A stretch of 64,000 nt of DNA from Streptomyces flavofungini (GTDB lineage Bacteria > Actinomycetota > Actinomycetes > Streptomycetales > Streptomycetaceae), in contig NZ_CP128846.1 in the NCBI RefSeq assembly GCF_030388665.1, positions 6,336,501 through 6,400,500 of the forward strand, given 5' to 3'. The position numbers and the translations under genes are program-made. Numbering within the stretch: position 1 is the stretch's first letter; each line of letters opens with the position of its first letter. The notes beneath the pieces are model-generated. The model was not told the DNA's origin. It did not search any database and worked only from the letters and a program-made list of their open reading frames with translations. Shown here piece after piece: positions 51,886 to 59,868 of the stretch.

Positions 51886-53328
51886 TCAGGCGACCGGCGT
51901 CCCCGAGAACGCCCCCGGGTGCGCCTGCTCCCGCACCGTCACGTACTGCTGCCGCACCGCCTGCCCGACGGCCAGCTCCTCACCGGGCTCGAAGACCTGC
52001 GCGACCGCGCCCTGCCACAGCGGCAGCTGCCCGGTCAGCGCCCAGGCGGCCTGCCGCGCGGCACCGATCGCCGCGTAGTCCGCGGGCTGTACGACCACGA
52101 CCTGCGTGCCGAACAGCATCGGCGCCATCGCCCGCACCGCGGGCAGGTCGGCGGCGGGGCCGAGCAGGAACACGCGCCGCACCTCGACGCCCCGCCCGCG
52201 CAGCACGTCGAGGGCGTCGCCGAGCCCGCACAGCATGCCCTCGAAGGCGGCGCGCGCCAGGTGCTCGGGCTTCATCGACTCGCGTCGAAGGCCGGTCAGG
52301 GTGCCCGCCGCGTGCGGCAGGCTCGGCGTCTTCTCGCCCTCCAGATAGGGCAGGAGCACGAGTCCGTGGGCGCCGGGCGTCGACTTCAGGGCCAGGTCGG
52401 AGAGCGCTTCGAGATCGGGCACGCCCAGCATCTCGGCGGTGCCGCGCAGCGTCCGCACGGCGTTGAGGGTGTGGACGACCGGCAGGTGCATGCCGGTGGC
52501 GTCGGCCAGCGAGGTGATCGTCCCGCTCGCGTCGACCAGCGCCTCGTGGTGCACCGCCATCACGGACCCGGAGGCGCCGAGCGAGACGACGGCGTCGCCC
52601 TGCCGCACCCCGAGCCCGAAGGCGGCGGCCATGGTCTCGCCGGTGCCGGCGGAGATCAGCAGCCCCTCCGGCGTCGTACCCGCGGCATCCGCCGGACCGA
52701 TGACCTCCGGCAGCATCGCCTGGTGCCCGAGCGCGAGCTCCACCAGGTCCGGACGGTAGGAGCCGGTCGCCGCCGACCAGTACCCCGTACCCGAGGCCCC
52801 GCCCCGGTCGGTGCTGCGCCGCGCGGGCCGCCCGAGCAACTGCCACACCAGCCAGTCGTGGGCCTGCATCAGCATCTGGGTGCGCAGCGCGGCCTCCGGC
52901 TCGTGCCGGGCCAGCCAGCGCAGCTTCGTCACGGGCATCGGGGCCTGCGGTACGCAGCCCACGGCCTGGGCCCACGCCTGCCGGCCGCCGAGACCGTCGA
53001 CGAGGTCGGCGGCGGCGACCTGGGCGCGCGGGTGGTTGCCGACGAGGGCGGGCCGGACCGTGTTGCCCTGCGAGTCGAGCGGCACCAGGGCGTGCTGCTG
53101 CGCGCACACGCCGATCGCCTGCACGCCTTCGAGCAGTCCACCGCCCGCGGCCTCACCGAGGGAGAGCAGCCAGGCCTGCGGGTCGACGTCCGTCGGTTTC
53201 CCGCCGCCCTCCGGAGTCTCCAGCGGATGCGGGGCATAGCCCTGCCTGAGTACGGCGCCCGTGTCGGCGTCACAGACCACGATGCGTGTGAATTCGGGCG
53301 AACTGTCCAACCCCGCGACTATCCCCAT
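51886..53328 (-). CDS. FGGY-family carbohydrate kinase (xylulokinase-like)
   Basis: 480 residues from the ATG at 53328. The actin-like ATPase fold is recognised from MGIVAGLDSSPEFTRIVVCD (phosphate 1 loop), KLRWLARHEPE, YWSAATGSYRPDLVELAL, LISAGTGETMAAAFGLGV, SLGASGSVMA (phosphate 2) and FLLGPAADLPAVRAMAPMLF (adenosine motif). The substrate Asp appears shifted: the usual DQR is absent and CAQQHALVPLD stands in the sugar-binding region, as in xylulokinases. It phosphorylates a pentulose or related sugar; no isomerase or transporter is adjacent. Confidence 0.88.
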   Translation of the reverse strand: MGIVAGLDSSPEFTRIVVCDADTGAVLRQGYAPHPLETPEGGGKPTDVDPQAWLLSLGEAAGGGLLEGVQAIGVCAQQHALVPLDSQGNTVRPALVGNHPRAQVAAADLVDGLGGRQAWAQAVGCVPQAPMPVTKLRWLARHEPEAALRTQMLMQAHDWLVWQLLGRPARRSTDRGGASGTGYWSAATGSYRPDLVELALGHQAMLPEVIGPADAAGTTPEGLLISAGTGETMAAAFGLGVRQGDAVVSLGASGSVMAVHHEALVDASGTITSLADATGMHLPVVHTLNAVRTLRGTAEMLGVPDLEALSDLALKSTPGAHGLVLLPYLEGEKTPSLPHAAGTLTGLRRESMKPEHLARAAFEGMLCGLGDALDVLRGRGVEVRRVFLLGPAADLPAVRAMAPMLFGTQVVVVQPADYAAIGAARQAAWALTGQLPLWQGAVAQVFEPGEELAVGQAVRQQYVTVREQAHPGAFSGTPVA

Positions 53329-53454
53329 GCCGAGGATTCTGCCGCACAACGGACGATGCCCCGCACGGCTGTCCGTACGGGGCTCGTCGTCGCAGGTGAC
53401 GCGCGGCGGAGCGCGCCCGGCGCACACCGGCCGCGCACGCTGCCGCCGACGCGG

Positions 53455-53754
53455 CTACGTGTTGCTGGTGCCCCAGTCGTCCTCCGCGCCCTGCCCGCGC
53501 TCGCGCAGCGACCGCACCCGGTCGGCCACGGAGTCCGGCATCCGGTCGCCGACCTTCTCCGACACCGAGTGGAAGGCCTTGCCCGCGACGCCCCGGCCCT
53601 GCTGGGCCGCGGACTCCACGGTGTTGCGGACGGCGGGGTTCTGGGAGATCTCACGAACCGATTTCTTCAGCTGCTCGTAACGCTCGCGTCCGGCCCGGGT
53701 CCCGAGCACGTACCCGAGAGCCAGACCTGCCACGAATGTGAGCCGGTAGCGCAT
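53455..53754 (-). CDS. YtxH-like small membrane-associated protein
   Basis: 99 residues from the ATG at 53754 (AGGG upstream; a GTG three codons before is possible). One short hydrophobic segment (LTFVAGLALGYVLGTRAGRE) carries the YtxH pattern GYVLGTRAGRERYE, followed by amphipathic helices (KKSVREISQNPAVRNTVESA). Widespread in actinomycetes; role uncertain, related to stress in firmicutes. Lies between the kinase and the tRNA cluster. Confidence 0.82.
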   Translation of the reverse strand: MRYRLTFVAGLALGYVLGTRAGRERYEQLKKSVREISQNPAVRNTVESAAQQGRGVAGKAFHSVSEKVGDRMPDSVADRVRSLRERGQGAEDDWGTSNT

Positions 53755-53921
53755 GACGGCCACCCTTCCCTTGCCTCGACTGTCCCGACGTCGGTCGTGG
53801 GGGAACCGATTGGCGGAGCACCCCCCTGCTTGCGCTAATGTATGTGTCGCAGCAAGCGCACGCCGCCCGGGAATCCCCAGGTAGGTGACATTGTTGCAGT
53901 GACTCCGTCACCAAGAGTCAT

Positions 53922-53994
53922 TCCCCTGTAGCTCAATTGGCAGAGCAGCCGGCTGTTAACCGGCAGGTTACTGGTTCGAGTCCAGTCGGGGGAG
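53922..53994 (+). tRNA. tRNA-Asn (GTT), first copy
   Basis: A 73-nt cloverleaf: acceptor TCCCCTG pairs with CGGGGGA, D-arm GCTCAATTGGCAGAGC, anticodon arm CCGG-CTGTTAA-CCGG with anticodon GTT, T-arm CTGGTTCGAGTCCAG and discriminator G. The 3' CCA is not encoded. A GCTTGC/GCAAGC hairpin and a possible promoter lie about 60-100 bp upstream. Confidence 0.96.
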
Positions 53995-53999
53995 CGCGG

Positions 54000-54072
54000 T
54001 CTCCTGTAGCTCAATTGGCAGAGCAGCCGGCTGTTAACCGGCAGGTTACTGGTTCGAGTCCAGTCGGGAGAG
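54000..54072 (+). tRNA. tRNA-Asn (GTT), second copy
   Basis: Identical to the first copy except for the acceptor stem, where C3-G70 is replaced by T3-A70: TCTCCTG pairs with CGGGAGA. Only 5 bp separate the genes, so they are co-transcribed. Confidence 0.96.
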
Positions 54073-54314
54073 CTGTCCGAGAGGGCCCCTGAAGCGTCCG
54101 TCCACGACGCCCCCGGGGCCCTCTCGCATACCCGGACCCCTCCGGGACCCACCCCCAACGATCCCTCGTACGTGCTTGTTTCGCCCCCGGTGGAACCACG
54201 CGGGCCGCAACGGGGTCCTCATGGTCGTGCATAGCCGACCAGCCGGAGCAGGAGATCGTATGAGCGGCTATGCTGCGGCAGACGGCGCGCACAAATGTGC
54301 GCGACGCGCCGTTA

Positions 54315-54388
54315 GGGGCGGTAGCTCAGCCGGTTAGAGCAGCGGACTCATAATCCGTCGGTCGAGGGTTCGAGTCCCTCCCGCCCCA
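54315..54388 (+). tRNA. tRNA with CAT anticodon (elongator Met or Ile2)
   Basis: A 74-nt cloverleaf: acceptor GGGGCGG with CCGCCCC, D-arm GCTCAGCCGGTTAGAGC, anticodon arm CGGA-CTCATAA-TCCG, T-arm GAGGGTTCGAGTCCCTC, discriminator A. Anticodon CAT fits elongator Met or an Ile tRNA needing lysidine; not the initiator, because the acceptor 1-72 pair is intact. The integrase-bearing element starts directly downstream, so the 3' half is the probable attachment site. Confidence 0.93.
54346..54388 (+). other. Candidate left attachment site in tRNA 3' half
   Basis: Tyrosine integrases of actinomycete elements usually recombine in the 3' half of a tRNA gene, leaving that half intact at one end. The segment from the anticodon stem to the tRNA end, with the integrase gene 127 bp beyond, fits. 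The second copy (attR) would lie outside the window, so exact ends are unknown. Confidence 0.45.
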
Positions 54389-54416
54389 CTCCGCACTTTG
54401 TGCGAAGAATCGTTCT

Positions 54417-54436
54417 GACCAGCATCTTTGCTGGTC
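54417..54436. terminator. Hairpins between tRNA and integrase gene
   Basis: GACCAGCA and TGCTGGTC pair exactly around a TCTT loop; a smaller CGCAC-TTT-GTGCG hairpin lies at 54392-54404. They can terminate the tRNA transcript, the converging integrase transcript, or both. Confidence 0.6.
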
Positions 54437-54514
54437 GGGGCGATGTCCGAGGGGTCCTGGCGGCTCTTGCTCGATCAAGATTTCATGATCGGCAGGACAA
54501 ATTCGGGACGCGCG

Positions 54515-56461
54515 TCAAGCTGCGGGACGCAGACTCTCGTTCGGGTCGTCTTCTGGGACGCTCCGCCCTCTCTCAGGGGCCTCGATCTGATGGCTAGCGT
54601 CCTGCTCGGGGCGCTGAGGCCGGACGAAGTTCTCAACGTCGCGCCCTGCGGGCCGGGCGATGAAGAACCTCAGCAGAGCGAAGTAGGGGCGCTGCTCTTC
54701 GGAGTACTGGTTGGAGTGGTCCTCCACGCGCAGCACCTCGTAGCTGTTGCTGGCGCAGTGCTCGCTGATCCACTTGATCGCGGCGTCGCTGGTCTGGTCC
54801 GGGCCCTTACTCACGGCGCGGATCTCGCCCAGGACGTCGCCGTCGTGCCGGAGCTTGGCGCCGACGGACCATTTGCCTCCGGTGTACCGGGAGCCGTGGA
54901 CGTAGAGCACGGCGACGTCGTCCCGGAAGGCTTCCTCGGGGACCTTCAGCCGCTGCTGTTCCTGGTACGGCACGTTGCGCGGGACGACTGCCAGGGTGGA
55001 CTCCGCCTCGGCGCGCATCAGCTCGGGCAGGACGCTGGTGTACGTGTCGGAGGTGATCTGGCGTGAGGAGTGCCCCAGCCTTTCCTGGACCGTCTTGATG
55101 TCGTTCTTGGCGAGCAGCGAGAGGGTCGCGGAGATGTGGCGGAGGTCGTGAAGGCGCACAGGAGGGAGCCCGGACAGTTCCACCAGCCGCTGGAAGCGTC
55201 GACTGATCCAGTCAGGGTGAAGCGGCGCTCCGTTCTCCTGGGTGAAGACGCAGCCGGACTCTTGCCAGGCTTCCACTTCGGCCCACTGTTCGCGCTCCTG
55301 GTCCTGCTGGATGCGCCACGCGGTGAGGACTCTCCCTGATTCCTCGGTCAGGGTGTTCATGCGGACGCTGTCGGCCTTGGGGGCTTCGCCGTACAGCCGG
55401 TAGGCCACTTCGACGATCTGTGCGGAGATCCGCAGGGTGAGCGCCGTCGTGCTGACCTCCGTCCAGGGCAGGGCGGCCACCTCGCCGCGCCGCGGCCCGA
55501 TGAACGTGAACGTGTGCCACATCGCGTACAGCCGGTCGTCTCGGACGAAGTCCAGGAAGGCGCCGGTCTGCTCCGCCGTCCAGACCATGACCGGCCCCGG
55601 CTTCACGCCTGTGCGCTTCCACTCCTCGACGCGTTCGGGCGTCCACACGAGGGGCTTGGGCCGCTTGATCGGCGGCAGCTCGATGAGTGAGGCCAGGTTG
55701 GTCGCGTACTCCTGCCTCTTGATCCCGTTGTTCAGGAACGAGCTGAGAGTTGCGTTGATGCGGTGTAGCGTCGCCGCGCTGGTGATCTTCCGCTTGCCCA
55801 TGCGACCCTCGCGGAGGGCCGCGTTGGCCTTCAGGTAAGCCCGCCGTGCTTCGCGGCGCTCCTGCTGCTTCCCAGCGGCTCGAACCCAGGCCGTGTGGGC
55901 GGCGTCGCGTTTCAGCTCCAGCTCGACCACCTTGGCGTGGTGGAGCAGCCGCTCGGCGTTCTCCCGTTCGATGGCGTCGTACATCGCCTCGATGTGCCGG
56001 AGCTTGAGGTCACGTCGCTTGATGTGGCCCAGGTGCGGTTCGAGGTAGAGCTTGATGTGCTCCTCGTAGCCGTGCCGGGTGGTGCGGGCCAGGTTCCTCT
56101 TGCGCTTGAGCCAGGCGTGCAGATCCTCGCCGACCGTTGTCTTGCTCATGACGTCGGCGCCGCCGGTGGCCTGGAGGTAGATCTCCTCGGCCTTCTTCTT
56201 CGCATCGTCCTTCTTGGCGAAGCCGCCACGGCGGACACGCTGCCGCGTCCCGCCCTCGCCGGCTTCGAGCTCGAAGTAGAAGTACCAGGTGCCGTGGCCC
56301 TTCTGTTCGAGCTTGGGGCAGGTGGCGCCGATCTTGCGCTTCTTGGGTCTTCCGTTCGCCAGGAGTATCGGCGAGCCGTCATCGTCGAGGACGGCTTCCT
56401 GGCAGGCGCATTGCCGTGAGTAGCTGGGGTCGAACAAGGGTCCCCCTCCGTAGCTTTTCAC
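54515..56461 (-). CDS. int: Tyrosine site-specific integrase with C-terminal extension
   Basis: 648 residues. A Cys-rich N-terminus (QCACQEAV, ATCPKLEQKGHG) and an AP2-like strand region (GTWYFYFELEAGEGGTRQRV) precede the SAM-like core-binding domain with a long helical insert (about 165-225). Catalytic residues are present: Arg324 in FIGPRRGE, His438 and Arg441 in LHDLRH, His464 in LGHSS and nucleophile Tyr474 in SDTYTS. Integrases normally end 20-40 residues after Tyr; here 174 more follow, including DDVAVLYVHGSRYTGGKWSV and a 60-residue alpha/beta-looking segment I cannot assign. It is placed to integrate and excise the element at the adjacent tRNA. Confidence 0.93.
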   Translation of the reverse strand: MKSYGGGPLFDPSYSRQCACQEAVLDDDGSPILLANGRPKKRKIGATCPKLEQKGHGTWYFYFELEAGEGGTRQRVRRGGFAKKDDAKKKAEEIYLQATGGADVMSKTTVGEDLHAWLKRKRNLARTTRHGYEEHIKLYLEPHLGHIKRRDLKLRHIEAMYDAIERENAERLLHHAKVVELELKRDAAHTAWVRAAGKQQERREARRAYLKANAALREGRMGKRKITSAATLHRINATLSSFLNNGIKRQEYATNLASLIELPPIKRPKPLVWTPERVEEWKRTGVKPGPVMVWTAEQTGAFLDFVRDDRLYAMWHTFTFIGPRRGEVAALPWTEVSTTALTLRISAQIVEVAYRLYGEAPKADSVRMNTLTEESGRVLTAWRIQQDQEREQWAEVEAWQESGCVFTQENGAPLHPDWISRRFQRLVELSGLPPVRLHDLRHISATLSLLAKNDIKTVQERLGHSSRQITSDTYTSVLPELMRAEAESTLAVVPRNVPYQEQQRLKVPEEAFRDDVAVLYVHGSRYTGGKWSVGAKLRHDGDVLGEIRAVSKGPDQTSDAAIKWISEHCASNSYEVLRVEDHSNQYSEEQRPYFALLRFFIARPAGRDVENFVRPQRPEQDASHQIEAPERGRSVPEDDPNESLRPAA

Positions 56462-56510
56462 TTGTGGACGTTCTGTGACGGTCCTTGTTGGACCACGCCC
56501 TTATCTTGCC

Positions 56511-56528
56511 CCAACACTCCAGTGTTGG
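56511..56528. promoter_or_regulatory. Inverted repeat in the int/xis divergent promoter
   Basis: CCAACACT-CC-AGTGTTGG is a perfect 8-bp inverted repeat located between the divergent integrase and excisionase-like genes. The half-site recurs before two other transcription units of the element (61108 and 61935). Confidence 0.55.
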
Positions 56529-56572
56529 CGTATCCTTAAAGTCACGTTGGCGCGGGGGAGGACGCGACAGCG

Positions 56573-56824
56573 ATGACAAACAAGAACGCCTCGACAGTCA
56601 CAAAATCCAAGGTCACCGACATGACCTTGGAGGAGTTGCTCGCGCTGCCGCCGACGGTGAACGTCGTCACGGCGGCACGCGCACTGGGCATCGGGACGCA
56701 CAAGGCTTACGACTTGATCAAGGAGGGGTCCTTCCCCGTGCAGCCACTGACGCTGGGGCACACGGTGAAGATCCCCACGGCTGCGCTCTGGAAGGTCCTC
56801 GGTGTGAGCCCGATGGCACGGTGA
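56573..56824 (+). CDS. Excisionase-like small HTH protein
   Basis: 83 residues. After a Lys/Thr-rich tail, a MerR/Xis-type winged HTH occupies residues 25-80: VVTAARALGIGTHKAYDLIK, then GSFPVQPLTLGHTVKIPTAALWKVLG, the arrangement of actinomycete excisionase-family proteins. It is divergent from the integrase, typical of recombination directionality factors; it may instead regulate int expression. GGGAGG lies 12 bases before the ATG. Confidence 0.82.
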   Translation: MTNKNASTVTKSKVTDMTLEELLALPPTVNVVTAARALGIGTHKAYDLIKEGSFPVQPLTLGHTVKIPTAALWKVLGVSPMAR

Positions 56825-56926
56825 TCAGTCGTGGCCTTCGTTCCGGCCTGTCTGGCCATGGCCCGCTCCGGCGGGCTGTGGCCTAAGATCGGGCGGCTAA
56901 CGGGGGCACGAGAAGAACGGACGACC

Positions 56927-57901
56927 ATGCCACGGCTCTACGGGTTCGACGACCAGTCGCGTCAGCGGCTACGGGATGACGAAGTGGATCCCCTTCGGCA
57001 GATGGTCAGCCGCGCGCTGGCCGACGAGGAGCTGTCGAACGGAGACGTCGCCCTGTGGGCGAATGGCGAGGGCTACCGGGGCACGATGGGCGGAGAGTGG
57101 AAGGACGCCTCCGTCGGCAGGCTCTTCCGCAATCCCGCCATCGCCGGACTGCGCTACGACGACGAAGGAAACCTCGTCGACGCCAACCATCCCGGCGCGA
57201 TCACCCGCGAAGAGTTCGAAGCTCTCCAAGAGCGAGACGCACGCCGGAAACCGGCCTCGGCGGCGCCCGTGTATCCGTATCTCCTCGTTGACGGGGCGAG
57301 TGAATGCGGCATGTGCAGCTTCCATCTCCAGGGGGCACGCACGAATGCCGGGACGCCTGGCTACCGGTGTCGCCCCAAGGACAAACAGGGACTTGGCGGA
57401 GGCTGCGGCGAAGTCCGTATCGACGCCGAGCTGCTGGAGACCCACGTCGCAGAGTACGCCGTCGCCGAACTCCTCAAGCCCGGCATCCGGGAGCAGATCC
57501 TCAAGGCGCAGGAGGCCGTGCGCGAGCAGGTCGAGGAGATGAAGGCTGCGGTCGAGGACCTGAAGGTGCGGCGCACCGAAGCTGGTGCCCTGTACGGCAA
57601 GCGTGAGATCAGCAGCGAAGCGTTCGTCGCCGCCGACCGTGAGATCACGGCCAGCGTCAAGGAGCTCGCTGCTCGGATCCGCTTCGCCGAACAGATGGTC
57701 AACTTCAAGCTGGGTGGCGCGAAGGATCTCGTCAAGTGGTGGAACAAGGCGCCGCACGTCTCCCGGAGCGCGATCCTCAGGCTCCTCCTGGAGAAGGTGG
57801 AGGTGTTCCCCGCGAGTGCTCGCGGGGTTCGCACCATCGAACCCGGTCGTGTCGTGTTGCACTGGAGGAAGCTGCCGCCGGAGTTGTCAGGCGTCGGCTG
57901 A
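56927..57901 (+). CDS. Serine-recombinase DNA-binding protein lacking the catalytic domain
   Basis: 324 residues from the ATG at 56927. The recombinase domain (NGEGYRGTMGGEWKDASVGR then LFRNPAIAGLRYDDEGN), zinc-ribbon cysteines (CGMCSF, YRC, GGGC) and a coiled coil (about residues 195-255, KAQEAVREQVEEMKAAVEDL) follow the order seen in large serine integrases. The N-terminal resolvase domain with its catalytic Ser is absent, and the short open frame before the ATG does not encode it. It may bind DNA without cutting, acting as an accessory or directionality factor, or be a preserved remnant. Normal codon bias and a clean frame argue against recent decay. Confidence 0.8.
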   Translation: MPRLYGFDDQSRQRLRDDEVDPLRQMVSRALADEELSNGDVALWANGEGYRGTMGGEWKDASVGRLFRNPAIAGLRYDDEGNLVDANHPGAITREEFEALQERDARRKPASAAPVYPYLLVDGASECGMCSFHLQGARTNAGTPGYRCRPKDKQGLGGGCGEVRIDAELLETHVAEYAVAELLKPGIREQILKAQEAVREQVEEMKAAVEDLKVRRTEAGALYGKREISSEAFVAADREITASVKELAARIRFAEQMVNFKLGGAKDLVKWWNKAPHVSRSAILRLLLEKVEVFPASARGVRTIEPGRVVLHWRKLPPELSGVG

Positions 57902-58663
57902 CGCCACTGTCTTCCGGGACGCGAGCCGCTTGCCGACCATGGCCATGGTCAGACCTGTGATCAACGCGATCACCGCCAGGCCCGCGAGAAGCGGAGAGAC
58001 GACTTCCTCGTACCGCAGCGGCCAGGGATGGCCGAGGTAGTGCGTGACGAGGTACGAGCCCTTACTGACGGCGTAGGCGACGCCGAGGATGGCGGCCGTT
58101 GCGGAGACGATCAGGCCGCGGGCGGTCCATGCATGTCCGCCCTGCCGGGTGGACATGGCCATTCCGAAGCAGAGGAAGGCGATCTCTCCGCACGTCACCG
58201 CCACGTAGCAGAGGTAGACCATCAGGTAGACGGTGACGCCAGGCACCGTGGCGAACTCGGTGGTGAACTCGGTGTTCTCGTCGGTTGCGCCGATGAAGAG
58301 CGGGAGCATCGCTGCCAGTACGCATGCGCCGAAGGCGATACGCGCGTAGAGGCTTGCCTTGAGCACGTCACGGTTGTACGACCAGTCCACGAGCATGAGT
58401 TGGAGGCTGCCGCACCACAGCACCGCGCAGATGTGTGCGCCGAGCTTGGCGGCGTTGTTCATTCCGGTCAGGGACTCGAAGAATGACTCGACGGGGGGCA
58501 CCGCGAAGAGGACCCCCACGCCGCAGACTCCGAAGGCCACCGTGCGCGCGAAGCGGGCGATGCGGTACTCCGCACGGGTGCGCTGACGCCAAGCCTCGCG
58601 GCCTGACAGTGCGGTGCCTGCTATGCAGACCAGAGCGCACAAGCCGAAGACGATGCCGTCCAT
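57887..58663 (-). CDS. Seven-TM membrane protein, MAB_1171c-like
   Basis: 258 residues with about seven hydrophobic spans, starting MDGIVFGLCALVCIAGTALS. The pattern resembles the N-terminal membrane part of the MAB_1171c/DUF6545 family of putative transporters, which in Streptomyces commonly sits behind an XRE regulator, as here. The soluble C-terminal domain of that family is missing; the protein ends soon after the last span (GKRLASRKTVASADA). The assignment is by pattern only. It starts 2 bp after the regulator stop and overlaps the serine-recombinase gene tail by 15 bp. Confidence 0.7.
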   Translation of the reverse strand: MDGIVFGLCALVCIAGTALSGREAWRQRTRAEYRIARFARTVAFGVCGVGVLFAVPPVESFFESLTGMNNAAKLGAHICAVLWCGSLQLMLVDWSYNRDVLKASLYARIAFGACVLAAMLPLFIGATDENTEFTTEFATVPGVTVYLMVYLCYVAVTCGEIAFLCFGMAMSTRQGGHAWTARGLIVSATAAILGVAYAVSKGSYLVTHYLGHPWPLRYEEVVSPLLAGLAVIALITGLTMAMVGKRLASRKTVASADA

Positions 58664-58665
58664 TT

Positions 58666-59193
58666 TCAGGTTCCTTCCAGATCAGAGACGGCCCGCTCGG
58701 CTGCTTCGCTGAAGCTGAGCCGCCTTCGCCGGCCCGGCCGTGGTGTTTCAGCGGCAGGGGGCGGCGGCTCGGGAACTTCGGGGACGCCGAGGTCGCTGCG
58801 GCCATGGCGCAGCCGGATCTCACGTGCGGCCTCCAAGAGTTCAGCAGCTCCAGCCTCACCCAGGTCGTGGATGAGCAGCAGTGCTTTGCGGGCGTCTTGT
58901 TGGCCTTCATAGACCGACAGCGAGGTCAAACCGTTGTAACCCGGCAGTAGGTACGCTATCGGACAATCGAAAGCCTTTGCGAGGCCGACGAGTTGTGACG
59001 CTGTTGGGTTTTCCCGGACGCCGTTGAGGAGATCGTTGATGACCTGGTGGGTCATCGCCGGTTTGCCCCCTGCCGTTTGCGCAGTTGCTGCGGCAAGTGC
59101 CCGCGTACTGGGCGTTCTGCCGTTTTTGCCGAGCTTGCGCCGCAAGAGGTGAGCAAGCTTGCTGGATAGAGGGATATCCGAGCCGGGCGGCAT
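58666..59193 (-). CDS. XRE-family transcriptional regulator
   Basis: 175 residues from the ATG at 59193. A Cro/CI-type HTH spans about residues 10-85 (LAHLLRRKLGKNGRTPSTRA, then MTHQVINDLLNGVRENPTAS, CPIAYLLPG). The C-terminal half is helical with a Pro-rich linker (VPEVPEPPPPAAETPRPGRR). It forms a two-gene operon with the membrane protein and is divergent from the small gene at 59523; the 330-bp gap between contains a TTGACA (59305-59310) but no gene. It probably controls its own operon and perhaps the element. Confidence 0.87.
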   Translation of the reverse strand: MPPGSDIPLSSKLAHLLRRKLGKNGRTPSTRALAAATAQTAGGKPAMTHQVINDLLNGVRENPTASQLVGLAKAFDCPIAYLLPGYNGLTSLSVYEGQQDARKALLLIHDLGEAGAAELLEAAREIRLRHGRSDLGVPEVPEPPPPAAETPRPGRRRRLSFSEAAERAVSDLEGT

Positions 59194-59522
59194 GGCGGGG
59201 CTGCTCCTTCGGCGGGTCGGTTTGACGGGTGGGCGTGCGCACGGCAGCTGAACTGCCTTGCGGAGGGCGGGTGCTGACTTCGCGAAGTCTAATGTCTAGG
59301 CCAGTTGACAATAGGTGACGGGCACAGCAAGATCTGTAACGGTAGAAGCAGATCGCTGTACTCACCAAGCGGGTCGCCTCCCCACTTCCGCCCTCTGGAC
59401 CGCGAAGGCGCGAACGTACTCTCGTGGCCCCTGATGTGTGCCGTGAACTCTTCTGTGTGGGGATCTAAGTGGATGCCCGCCCCAGTCGGCGGGGCGGACC
59501 GCTGCAACATGGAGGCGACGGG

Positions 59523-59696
59523 GTGCACATCGAACTCGGGCGCGTGCTGGCTCGATTGGAGGAGTCCGGCGGCGTGCCGAACGTTCGCCTGACGGACGGG
59601 GAGGTGGTGGAGCTGCTCGGAGCCCTGGCTGTGGTCGACCCGAAGAAGGTCGAGTCGCAGAAGGGGGTGTCGAGTGCGGTCGACGTAGCCGCGTGA
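59523..59696 (+). CDS. Small hypothetical protein
   Basis: 57 residues from the GTG at 59523, which has GGAGG six bases upstream. Sequence begins HIELGRVLARLEESGGVPNV and ends SSAVDVAA. Mostly helical and acidic; no family recognised. The frame opens earlier at 59469, but only this start has a ribosome-binding site. A strong terminator follows at 59718. Confidence 0.6.
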   Translation: MHIELGRVLARLEESGGVPNVRLTDGEVVELLGALAVVDPKKVESQKGVSSAVDVAA

Positions 59697-59717
59697 CCTG
59701 AACGTAGATCGCTTCAC

Positions 59718-59751
59718 GAGTGCGGGCCCCGTCGGGGGAGGGCCCGCACTC
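59718..59751 (+). terminator. Perfect 12-bp stem-loop after the small gene
   Basis: GAGTGCGGGCCC (59718-59729) pairs exactly with 59740-59751 across a 10-nt loop and is followed by TTGCGTTT, a partial T-run. Confidence 0.8.
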
Positions 59752-59781
59752 TTGCGTTTGACCTGGGGAATCTTTCGGAAA

Positions 59782-59822
59782 TTGTGGACCCAGACCCTCT
59801 ATGCTTATAAAATAGAAGCATA
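59782..59822 (+). promoter_or_regulatory. Promoter with overlapping inverted repeat before the ParB gene
   Basis: A possible -35 TTGTGG (59782-59787) and -10 TTATAA (59805-59810) are 17 bp apart. The -10 lies inside the exact inverted repeat TATGCTT-N9-AAGCATA (59800-59822), markedly AT-rich for this DNA. A repressor or the ParB protein itself could bind here. Confidence 0.55.
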
Positions 59823-59868
59823 AGGGGAGGGGGAGACGGACCCCCTCTCGACCTCTTGGAGTCCCGAA

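Noticed and set aside
54400..55066. Plus-strand frame after the tRNA
   Set aside because: Antisense to the integrase gene and without any domain.
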